Assembly (NCBI GenBank): GCA_000992325.1
Contig: LBTZ01000006.1
Location: 1-34,457 of the forward strand
DNA: 34,457 bases
Direction of reading: 5' to 3'
Source: Parcubacteria group bacterium GW2011_GWD2_38_11
GTDB taxonomy: Bacteria; Patescibacteriota; Minisyncoccia; Moranbacterales; GWC2-37-73
Part shown: piece after piece, positions 15,622 through 22,339 of the stretch
How positions within the stretch are numbered: the stretch's first letter is position 1
Layout: each line of letters begins with the position of its first letter
Program-made: the position numbers and the translations under genes
Notes under the pieces: model-generated
Database searches by the model: none
Told to the model about the DNA's origin: nothing
Seen by the model: only the letters and a program-made list of their open reading frames with translations

Positions 15622-16158
15622 ATGAAAAACATAAAAGAAGCAAAATCATTGGTTCCGCAGGAAATTATTGAACAGAAAATATTTTTGATAAGGGAAAGGA
15701 AGGTTATGTTTGACAGGGACTTGGCAATTCTTTATGGCGTTGAAACAAGAGTATTAAACCAGGCTGTAAGGCGTAACACAGAACGTTTTCCTGAGGATTT
15801 TATGTTTCAACTTAATAAAAAAGAATTTGAAAATTGGGTATCACAAATTGTGATAACCAATCCTGGCGCAAAGAAAAGTATGCGAATTGCTCCGTTGGTT
15901 TTTACTGAACAGGGAGTTGCAATGCTTTCAAGTGTTTTGAAAAGTGAGAAAGCTATTCAAGTTAACATCCAAATTATAAGAACTTTTACCAAAATTAAAG
16001 AAATGATTATTAGTAATAAGGAGTTGCGAATAAAGATTGAAGAACTAGAAGGTAAATATGACGCGAAATTCTCCACAATTTTCAAGGTAATCACAAAATT
16101 AATTACTGACCCAGAAAGAGAAAATAAAAGGAAGATTGGTTTTAATGTTGAAAAATAG
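15622..16158 (+). CDS. ORF6N domain-containing protein
   Basis: Protein of 178 residues. Residues 10-95 form an ORF6N domain: IEQKIFLIRERKVMFDRDLAILYGVETRVLNQAVRRNTERFPEDFMFQL, then FTEQGVAMLSSVL. This domain is found in phage antirepressor-like DNA-binding proteins and in many solitary bacterial genes. The C-terminal part is a coiled coil (KIKEMIISNKELRIKIEELEGKY) and a basic tail. No other phage genes surround it. It probably regulates its own expression through the palindrome over its promoter (inference). Confidence 0.9.
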   Translation: MKNIKEAKSLVPQEIIEQKIFLIRERKVMFDRDLAILYGVETRVLNQAVRRNTERFPEDFMFQLNKKEFENWVSQIVITNPGAKKSMRIAPLVFTEQGVAMLSSVLKSEKAIQVNIQIIRTFTKIKEMIISNKELRIKIEELEGKYDAKFSTIFKVITKLITDPERENKRKIGFNVEK

Positions 16159-16207
16159 CGACAAAGACATAAAAATTTCGGTGTGGTACAATGGGTTGAT
16201 TGAGTTG

Positions 16208-16245
16208 TAAGGTTTATAAAGTTATAAAGTTTGTAAAGTTGAATA
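16208..16245. repeat. Tandem TAAAGTT-type repeat
   Basis: Degenerate tandem TTATAAAGTT units before the UvrD gene. The same units follow the LysM-CHAP gene at 21409-21460. Confidence 0.65.
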
Positions 16246-16248
16246 AAT

Positions 16249-18537
16249 ATGCAAGATATTTTAGAAGGGCTTAATGATCAACAAAAAGAAGCTGTCATTA
16301 CCGCTGATGGACCGATGCTTTTGATTGCGGGGGCGGGATCTGGCAAAACCAAGACACTTACTCATCGTGTGGCATATCTGATAAAAAATTACCGCGTGCC
16401 GGCAAGGAATATTTTGGCGGTGACTTTTACCAATAAAGCTGCTGGTGAAATGCGCGAAAGGATTATGAAAATTTTGCATCCAGATGCCGATGCAAAATTT
16501 AAGTATAGTCTGTATGGAAATTATGATCTGCCAACTGTTGGAACTTTTCATGCAATTTGCTCAAAAATTCTTAGAAGTGAAATTGAGGCTTTGGGATATG
16601 CAAAAACATTTCATATTGTTGATGATCAAGACCAGCAAATTTTGATGAAACGTGTTTTGAAAGAATTGGAAATAGATCCTCAACAATTTGCGCCGCGTGC
16701 CATTTTGGCAGCAATTAGCAAAGCAAAAAATGAACTGATGACCGCTGAGCAGTTCAAAAATCAGGCCAATGGATATTATGAAGAAACGGCAGCCAAGGCA
16801 TATTTGCTGTATCAATCGCGGCTAAAGGAAAACAACGGACTTGATTTTGATGACATCATTATGTTCACTGTGCATCTTTTTAAAAATTTTCCCGAAGTGC
16901 TGGAAAAATATCAAAATCAATTTCAATATATTATGGTGGATGAATATCAAGACACCAACCGCGCACAATATCTTTTGATAAATCTTTTGGCCAGCAAGCA
17001 TCGCAATTTGTGTGTGGTAGGGGATGATTGGCAAAGTATCTATAAATTTCGTGGAGCTGACATTAAAAACATTTTGAATTTTGAGAAAGATTACAAGGAA
17101 GCAAAAGTGATTCATCTTGAACAAAATTATCGTTCCAGCCAAATAATTTTGGATGCGGCTTATGGCGTTATTTCCAAAAATATAAATCGCAAGGACAAAA
17201 ATCTTTGGACAGAGAAAGAAGCGGGACACTTGGTGACTTCTTTTGAAGCTGCAGATGAAAGAGACGAGGCTGAATTTGTGGCCAATGAAATCAAGGCTAA
17301 TAATGGTGGGAGCTATGGCAAATACGTTGTGCTTTATCGCACCAATGCTCAGTCGCGTGCGATTGAAGAAGTTTTTCTAAAAAGAGATATTCCATATCGA
17401 ATTATTGGCGGTATCAAATTTTATCAAAGAAAAGAGGTAAAAGATATTATTGCATACTTGCGCTTGATTTCAAATCATAGCGACACTGTCTCATTGGAAA
17501 GAGCTGTAAATGAACCTAAAAGGAATATAGGCGAGACAACCGTAAAAAAATGGTTATCCATATCTCGCGAATTAAATATAAATCCTATCGAAATCGGGTT
17601 GCAGTCATCAGTCATCAGTCATCAGTCATCAGTCACCTTATCGAAATCCAAAATAGATGATATTTTGAAATTTTGCGAGTTTATTAGGAGGATGAAAGAA
17701 ATTCAGCCACGAATAACGCTGTCTGATTTTATTGAAAAAGTTTTTCAAGAAAGTGGATATGAAAAAATGCTTTCTCTTGATGGCGAGGATGGAGAAAAAA
17801 GATCAGAAAATGTGCTCGAACTTATTTCGGTTGCGCAAAAATATCCCGCCCGCAACGCTTCGCAAGCGGGCGCTAGCTCGCGTAGCGATGCGGGCGGGGA
17901 TGATATTAATGAAGATGTTGTAGATCCATTAAGTGCGTTTTTGGAGGAAGTCGCCTTGGCATCTGACGTGGATAATGTGGATCAAAATGAAGATGCTGTG
18001 CACTTGATGACACTACATAGCGCTAAAGGGCTGGAATTTCCTGTGGTTTTCATTGTGGGACTTGAAGAAGGAATTTTGCCACATTCTCGAAGCTTGCTTT
18101 CTTCAGGAGAAATGGAGGAAGAAAGACGCTTGATGTATGTAGGACTCACAAGAGCTAAGGAAAAAATCTATTTGTTGTTTACGCGTCAGCGAACTTTGTT
18201 CGGTTCGACTCAAATGAACAGCCCGTCGCGCTTTCTGGAGGACATTCCAGAAAAGCTGGTAAAGAAAAATTCGTATCGCGAGACTGAACAAAAAGTTTTT
18301 GAAAAATTATTATTCGAAAGGGATAAAAGGGGGATAATGGGAGAAAAGGGTGAAATGGGTGGCAGAGGAAAAATAAAAACCCCACTTAACTTTAAAGGAG
18401 GGGAACATGTTAGTCATGAAGTTTTTGGCGATGGTCTTGTTATTTCCGCAGTCGACGACACTATTGTGGTGGCTTTTAAGAAGTCAGGAATCAAACGCTT
18501 AAGCGCAGAATATGCGAACCTGAAAAAGATTAATTAA
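16249..18537 (+). CDS. UvrD/PcrA family ATP-dependent DNA helicase
   Basis: Superfamily 1A 3'-5' helicase of 762 residues. Q motif LNDQQKEAV, Walker A GAGSGKT (28-34), motif Ia VTFTNKAAGEMRER, Walker B VDEYQDTN (about 232), motif III GDDWQSIYKFRGAD, motif IV QNYRSS, motif V TLHSAKGLEFPVVFIVG (about 587), motif VI LMYVGLTRAKEKIYLL. The C-terminal Tudor-like segment keeps EHVSHEVFGDGLVISAV, typical of PcrA, so PcrA is the likelier name. Two foreign segments are translated in frame in variable regions: SSVISHQSSV at about 452-461 (TCATCAG repeats) and PARNASQAGASSRSDAGGDD at about 533-552 (GC-rich palindrome). Both lie outside the motor motifs. Confidence 0.95.
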   Translation: MQDILEGLNDQQKEAVITADGPMLLIAGAGSGKTKTLTHRVAYLIKNYRVPARNILAVTFTNKAAGEMRERIMKILHPDADAKFKYSLYGNYDLPTVGTFHAICSKILRSEIEALGYAKTFHIVDDQDQQILMKRVLKELEIDPQQFAPRAILAAISKAKNELMTAEQFKNQANGYYEETAAKAYLLYQSRLKENNGLDFDDIIMFTVHLFKNFPEVLEKYQNQFQYIMVDEYQDTNRAQYLLINLLASKHRNLCVVGDDWQSIYKFRGADIKNILNFEKDYKEAKVIHLEQNYRSSQIILDAAYGVISKNINRKDKNLWTEKEAGHLVTSFEAADERDEAEFVANEIKANNGGSYGKYVVLYRTNAQSRAIEEVFLKRDIPYRIIGGIKFYQRKEVKDIIAYLRLISNHSDTVSLERAVNEPKRNIGETTVKKWLSISRELNINPIEIGLQSSVISHQSSVTLSKSKIDDILKFCEFIRRMKEIQPRITLSDFIEKVFQESGYEKMLSLDGEDGEKRSENVLELISVAQKYPARNASQAGASSRSDAGGDDINEDVVDPLSAFLEEVALASDVDNVDQNEDAVHLMTLHSAKGLEFPVVFIVGLEEGILPHSRSLLSSGEMEEERRLMYVGLTRAKEKIYLLFTRQRTLFGSTQMNSPSRFLEDIPEKLVKKNSYRETEQKVFEKLLFERDKRGIMGEKGEMGGRGKIKTPLNFKGGEHVSHEVFGDGLVISAVDDTIVVAFKKSGIKRLSAEYANLKKIN
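17605..17636. repeat. TCATCAG tandem repeat inside the helicase gene
   Basis: Four tandem copies of an AGTCATC(A) unit, in frame with the helicase. The same unit builds palindromes at 21523-21580, 32914-32979 and 34332-34415. Confidence 0.8.
17846..17898. repeat. GC-rich palindrome in the helicase gene
   Basis: CCCGCCCGCAACGCTTCGC...GCGTAGCGATGCGGGCGGGG, far richer in G+C than its surroundings, in frame. A shorter copy is inside nusA (30716-30751). Confidence 0.85.
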
Positions 18538-18539
18538 CA

Positions 18540-18717
18540 TTTTTTGTTTTCATTTTTTTGCACTGCTCGTTGCTGTGGCAAAGACTACGTTCTTCGCTAA
18601 AATTTACACTTCGCTCCTTCGCCTGCTGGCGGGAGCTACGTTTCAAAATTTCTTAACGCTCATTACTTGTCTTTTGCCTACGCACTTCGCAATGCGCAAA
18701 AAAAGAAAACAAAAAAA
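18540..18717. repeat. Large branched palindrome between convergent genes
   Basis: Outer arms TTTTTTGTTTTCATTTTTTTGC (18540-18561) and its complement at 18696-18717, with one T missing. The interior has CGCC/GGCG and CTTCGCT, GCTCATTAC, CTACGCACTTCGC linkers. It lies between the convergent helicase and XerC/D genes and could end both transcripts. The 198-bp gap holds no gene. Confidence 0.75.
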
Positions 18718-18735
18718 TTTCAAACACTCGTGTGT

Positions 18736-19689
18736 TCACTTTCTTTTTCCGTGAAATTTCTTATGCGTGTCTTTTAATTGCACATTGGTAATGTGCGTGT
18801 AAATCTGGGTTGTTGTGATTGATGAATGTCCAAGCATTGTTTGCACGCTGCGAATGTCAGCGCCGTTAGCCAAAAGATCAGTAGCAAAACTGTGTCTGAG
18901 TGTGTGAGGATGAACGTCTTTTACTATTCCTGCCTTAGCTGCATAAAATTTCACGATTCTTTCAACACTGCGCGCAGTTAATCGTTTTGTTTGAGTTTTG
19001 GCTTTTTTGTTTTTCAATTTATCTCTTCTTATTTTTGAAACGGTTCCTGAAATATTTTTTGAAATGTTTATAAAAACCTCTTCTTCGGCATCCGTTCTCT
19101 TGTCCAAATATTTTTCAAGCGCACTTTTTGCTGTGTCGGAAATAAAAACAATTCTGATTTTGTCGCCCTTGCCACGCACGCTAAATTCTTGTCGCTGGAG
19201 ATTGATTTGATCGCGGTTAATATTAACAAGTTCGGAAACTCGCAAGCCTGCTGAAAAAAGCAATTCCAAAATAGCCCTATCTCTGAGCGTCTTGAGATCA
19301 TTTGATGAAGCTGCTTGCAAAAGACGTTCCACTTCATCGCCATCGAGAAATTCAATTTCATGTGTTGGATTTTTTCCAATTTCTATTTTTTCCGCTGAAA
19401 GACTTTTAATGTCACGCTTGGCCAGATATTTAAGAAAGCTGCGAATTGCAATTACATGATAATTCTGGGTATTTTTTTTAAGCCCAACTCCTTTTTCATC
19501 TGTCCACCTATTAAGATAGATTCGATAATTTCTGATAAGTTCAATTGTGATATCTTCGGGCTTGGAAATTTCAGCCCACATTAAAAAACGCTTAATATAA
19601 AAGCTATAATTCTCGATGGTTTTTTGCGAGCGGCTGCGCTCAACCTCTAAGTACTCCAAGAAGTCGGTTAACAATTTGTTTGGATGCAT
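18736..19689 (-). CDS. Tyrosine recombinase XerC/XerD
   Basis: Protein of 317 residues. The N-terminal SAM-like core-binding domain (1-95: LLTDFLEYLEVERSRSQKTIENY...) precedes a catalytic domain with all six active-site residues: R150 (AGLRVSEL), K174 (VRGKGDK), H262 and R265 (HPHTLRH), H288 (LGHSS) and Y297 (IYTHI). Chromosome-dimer resolution at dif is the usual role. A slightly long loop between the beta strands (about 205-235, lysine-rich) is the only oddity. Only one Xer gene is in the window, and single-Xer systems exist in reduced genomes. No dif site was recognised nearby. Confidence 0.93.
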   Translation of the reverse strand: MHPNKLLTDFLEYLEVERSRSQKTIENYSFYIKRFLMWAEISKPEDITIELIRNYRIYLNRWTDEKGVGLKKNTQNYHVIAIRSFLKYLAKRDIKSLSAEKIEIGKNPTHEIEFLDGDEVERLLQAASSNDLKTLRDRAILELLFSAGLRVSELVNINRDQINLQRQEFSVRGKGDKIRIVFISDTAKSALEKYLDKRTDAEEEVFINISKNISGTVSKIRRDKLKNKKAKTQTKRLTARSVERIVKFYAAKAGIVKDVHPHTLRHSFATDLLANGADIRSVQTMLGHSSITTTQIYTHITNVQLKDTHKKFHGKRK

Positions 19690-19736
19690 ATATAATGTGA
19701 AATTTGATATTTGGTTAGTTCTATATTGTATTGAAA

Positions 19737-19856
19737 AATGTAAATCTCAAAATGGAAAATGACACTTGAAAATAAAAAATGTATGGATGCATTTTGAAAT
19801 TTTATATTTTGCATTGTTATTTTTAATTTTGATTTTTCAAATTTACATTTTATGCT
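19737..19856. repeat. AT-rich palindromic element, solo copy
   Basis: The left arm contains TCAAAATGGAAAATGACA (19747-19764). The right arm contains TTTTTAATTTTGAT (19820-19833) followed by TTTACATTTT. Both words occur, in the same orientation and order, at the two ends of the four-helix-bundle gene at 26268-26639. In this copy the reading frame is only Met-Glu-Asn-Asp-Thr-stop. Confidence 0.75.
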
Positions 19857-19945
19857 TATATTGTACCGCATTTAGTGATTTCAAAGAATAGCTTTCCTAA
19901 ATTGTGGCTTTTGATAGCCAAAAAATGCCATTTTAGTGCAAAAGG

Positions 19946-20056
19946 CCTTTGACCCCGTTAGAAATTTTGAAAGATATATTTTTGTAGTTTGCTAATTTTG
20001 GAAATAGAGCGCAATATCTAGATTGAGAAAGAACTGAAAAATCTCTAACGGGGTTG
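19946..20056. repeat. CCCCGTTAGA inverted repeat upstream of the LysM-CHAP gene
   Basis: CCCCGTTAGA (19953-19962) and TCTAACGGGG (20044-20053) are perfect inverted arms, extending imperfectly outward (CCTTTGA / TTGACAAAAG) and inward, around an AT-rich interior of about 80 bp. The right arm runs into the -35 box of the next promoter. Confidence 0.75.
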
Positions 20057-20081
20057 ACAAAAGACCCTATCGGCATATACT
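20054..20081 (+). promoter_or_regulatory. Promoter of the LysM-CHAP gene
   Basis: TTGACA (20054-20059), 16-bp spacer, TATACT (20076-20081). The -35 box is the outer end of the CCCCGTTAGA repeat. Confidence 0.75.
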
Positions 20082-20157
20082 TGTAAGCAGTTTAAAAATT
20101 AAGGCTTCAAGTTTTGAGCTCTGACTTTTCTTATATTTCCGTCGTCAAATTTCAAGC

Positions 20158-21405
20158 TTGCAAAGCCCATTGAAAGGATTACATATTCGTAAAAAAAACA
20201 TTTTTTCTTATATCTTTGAATTTTTCAAAAAGATAGATTTCAAAGAGCTTAATACCAAGATTCACTTTTGGCAGCGGGCTATTGCGGACTTTATCAAAAG
20301 ACACAGGACAATAAAGTTGCTCCATCTTTTTCGCAATTATTCTGCTTTTGCTGTGGTTGTTTCAAGTTCAATGCTCGTATCCGCAACTAACGTTGCATCT
20401 GGAAAAGGAGCAAACGGACTTCTTTTTGGTTATTGGGATGGTTCAAGCGAGCAAGCCAATGTGACTAGCAGCAAAATAAATGGACAACTTAGCAAGAAAA
20501 ATGACTTGGCGGTTGTTCCTCTTTCAAAATCAAGCACGGCAGTGGAGCCTGGAGTAATCGAAGAAGTTGTCAGTCAAAATATTATTGCAGGCGAAGGGAT
20601 TATTGCTGCAGCGGGTGGAGGCAGTCCAATGAGAGACCCAGAGGAGGATGGTGGAGTAAAAATGTATATTGTGCAATCAGGGGATACACTTGGTTCTATT
20701 GCTGTGAAAAATAAAGTTACGGTCAACACAATTTTATGGGCAAATGATATTAGTGATGTCGATTCAATTATGCCCGGTGACACATTGTTTATCTTGCCTG
20801 TTTCGGGAATCAAATATGTCGTGAAGCAAGGGGACACCATCGATGCAATTGCCAGCAAGTTTAAAGCGGATAGGGAAAAAATTATTGCTTTCAATGGAAC
20901 ACCTGCCAATGGAGATTTGGACACAGGTGCTGAAATTGTTATTCCTGATGGACAAGGAGAGGCTCCAAAACCGGTTGCTCCATCAACAACTGCAATAACA
21001 CCAGGCACTTCTATTATTGAGAAAAGACAATATGCCAACTCTACCGGAGGAACACCCGAAGTTACTGGTGGGGTGACGCCAAAAGGCAAAATTGGAGCAG
21101 GACATAAGTTCCCATACGGATATTGCACTTGGTATGTTGCGCAAAAACGTTATGTGCCGTGGGGAGGAAATGCTGGAACTTGGCTATATCATGCAAAAGC
21201 TCAAGGTTATGCAACAGGACGAGCTCCAAAAGTCGGTGCTATTATGGTAACAACTGAAAACAGATATTATGGTCACGTCGCTTTGGTTGAAAAAGTTTCC
21301 GGCAGCACAATAACAGTCAGTGAAATGAATTATGCTGGCTTTGCCAAAAGAAGCACGCGAACAATTTCTGTTTCAAGCAGGGCTATTAAAGGGTTTATAT
21401 ATTAG
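20158..21405 (+). CDS. Secreted LysM-CHAP peptidoglycan hydrolase
   Basis: Protein of up to 415 residues. A long basic N-terminus precedes an internal hydrophobic stretch (FAVVVSSSMLVSATNVA, about 62-78) acting as signal or anchor. Two LysM domains follow, YIVQSGDTLGSIAVKNKV...PGDTLFILP (about 165-210) and YVVKQGDTIDAIASKFKAD...VIPDG (about 215-260), then a Pro/Thr-rich linker. The C-terminal CHAP domain has catalytic Cys in YGYCTWYVA, His in YYGHVALVE and a polar residue in SEMNY. It probably cleaves wall peptides. No ATG is available near the 5' end. TTG 20158 has no ribosome site, while an AAAGGA lies 7 nt before an ATT codon at 20182, so the start is uncertain. Confidence 0.9.
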   Translation: MQSPLKGLHIRKKNIFSYIFEFFKKIDFKELNTKIHFWQRAIADFIKRHRTIKLLHLFRNYSAFAVVVSSSMLVSATNVASGKGANGLLFGYWDGSSEQANVTSSKINGQLSKKNDLAVVPLSKSSTAVEPGVIEEVVSQNIIAGEGIIAAAGGGSPMRDPEEDGGVKMYIVQSGDTLGSIAVKNKVTVNTILWANDISDVDSIMPGDTLFILPVSGIKYVVKQGDTIDAIASKFKADREKIIAFNGTPANGDLDTGAEIVIPDGQGEAPKPVAPSTTAITPGTSIIEKRQYANSTGGTPEVTGGVTPKGKIGAGHKFPYGYCTWYVAQKRYVPWGGNAGTWLYHAKAQGYATGRAPKVGAIMVTTENRYYGHVALVEKVSGSTITVSEMNYAGFAKRSTRTISVSSRAIKGFIY

Positions 21406-21408
21406 AAA

Positions 21409-21460
21409 GTTAGAAAGTTTGTAAGGTTCATAAAGTTATAAAGTTTATAAAGTTTATAAA
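21409..21460. repeat. Tandem TAAAGTT-type repeat, second copy
   Basis: Degenerate TTATAAAGTT units directly after the LysM-CHAP stop, matching 16208-16245. Confidence 0.7.
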
Positions 21461-21522
21461 GTGTTTGAGTTTTTTTATGGGTACTTCTCAAGTTAGTGTG
21501 ATAAATAAAAACAATCAATCAT

Positions 21523-21580
21523 AAGTCATCAGCTATCAAGCAAAAAAAGGATGACAGATGACCAGTGACTGATGACTGTA
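21523..21580. repeat. GTCATCAG palindrome
   Basis: AAGTCATCAGC on the left and GTGACTGATGACTG on the right form inverted arms immediately upstream of the promoter at 21588. The rest of the 21406-21587 gap shows no gene. Confidence 0.7.
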
Positions 21581-21587
21581 TTTTTGT

Positions 21588-21616
21588 TTGACAAAACTTG
21601 TTTTTAAGAGTATAAT
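21588..21616 (+). promoter_or_regulatory. Full-consensus sigma-70 promoter of the lipoprotein gene
   Basis: TTGACA (21588-21593), 17-bp spacer, TATAAT (21611-21616), followed by a leader of about 145 nt. Confidence 0.9.
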
Positions 21617-21622
21617 AGATAG

Positions 21623-21768
21623 TTAAGGTAAGAGGATGTTCGTTGACAATTTAACCCTTAAATCAGCCAAAAAGTGATTTTTTGGTGAGATTTGGGGGGA
21701 TATATTGGAAATATAGGATTTTTACCAAAAATAAGCGCTAACAGCGCAAAAATTTCGAGGAGGATGTT
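21623..21768 (+). promoter_or_regulatory. Structured 5' leader of the lipoprotein gene
   Basis: The leader can fold into AAATC-CCAAAAA/TTTTTTGG-GATTT (about 21660-21693) and GCGCT-AAC-AGCGC (about 21736-21748). The second hairpin is just before the ribosome site GAGGAGG. A copy of the word AGGATGTT occurs both early in the leader and at the start codon. No known riboswitch class was recognised. Confidence 0.5.
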
Positions 21769-22233
21769 ATGAGAACTATAAATATGGTTGTGTTTGGGCT
21801 TGTTTCACTGATGTTGGTTGTCATTCTTTCCGGTTGCCAGAGCAAAAATGATAAGATGAGGGAATTTCTTTATCGTTATGGGAACGTGACAATCGAGGAG
21901 GCTTATAAAAAGGGTGGATTTGTTTTTACTACTCGTAATGACTTCCAATTCAAGATAGACACACTTGTAATAAAAAGTGTAAAATCTAAAGAAGTTGGGG
22001 ATGTGACGTATCATTTTGTTAAGGCTAAAATAGTTTATAATTACAATCCAAAAGTAGGTGCAGTAGATAAATGTTATCGTTGGATGGCTCTTACAATAGA
22101 AGAGGATGGTTTTGGCAATATGCTGGTCGATCCTCCAAAATCAAAAGAGATTGTGTCAGTAGGATTAACTGAAAAAGAATCCAAGAAAATTTTTCCAGAT
22201 AAATTTGAAAATGGTGAAAATCTTATAAAGTGA
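21769..22233 (+). CDS. Hypothetical lipoprotein
   Basis: Not recognised. Protein of 154 residues with a lipoprotein signal (MVVFGLVSLMLVVILSGC, Cys about residue 23). The mature part is soluble and beta-rich (FVFTTRNDFQFKIDTLVIKSVKS; DVTYHFVKAKIVYNY), with a conserved-looking DKCYRWMALTIEEDGFG segment. It stands alone with a perfect promoter, a structured leader, a strong GAGGAGG ribosome site and its own terminator, arguing for high or regulated expression. It lies between wall-hydrolase and type IV genes but need not belong with either. Confidence 0.8.
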   Translation: MRTINMVVFGLVSLMLVVILSGCQSKNDKMREFLYRYGNVTIEEAYKKGGFVFTTRNDFQFKIDTLVIKSVKSKEVGDVTYHFVKAKIVYNYNPKVGAVDKCYRWMALTIEEDGFGNMLVDPPKSKEIVSVGLTEKESKKIFPDKFENGENLIK

Positions 22234-22252
22234 ATGAATTTTTAATGCGCAT

Positions 22253-22289
22253 AACCCAATCCTGTGGTACGGGGGTTGGGTTTTTTTTA
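22253..22289 (+). terminator. Rho-independent terminator after the lipoprotein gene
   Basis: AACCCAATCC, loop, GGGGTTGGGTT, then eight T. Confidence 0.88.
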
Positions 22290-22300
22290 TTGTAAAAATG

Positions 22301-22309
22301 TGATATAAT
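22301..22309 (+). promoter_or_regulatory. Extended -10 promoter of the VirB6-like gene
   Basis: TGATATAAT, an extended -10 box about 30 bp before the ATG at 22340. No good -35 is seen, since it would fall in the preceding terminator's T run. Confidence 0.55.
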
Positions 22310-22339
22310 TTTTATGTATCATAAGAGTAAAAAATCCTA

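Noticed and set aside
15622-16158. Prophage remnant
   Set aside because: Only one phage-type domain is present, with housekeeping genes on both sides and no integrase, capsid or lysis genes next to it.
17605-17636. TCATCAG repeats, and the spaced GTCATTCC copies, as a CRISPR array
   Set aside because: Units are only 7-8 bp and contiguous, or the copies are kilobases apart and inverted; there are no regular spacers and no cas genes.
19690-20157. A dif site for the adjacent Xer recombinase
   Set aside because: No 28-bp sequence with convincing 11-bp half sites was found by eye; the inverted repeats here are longer-spaced element ends.
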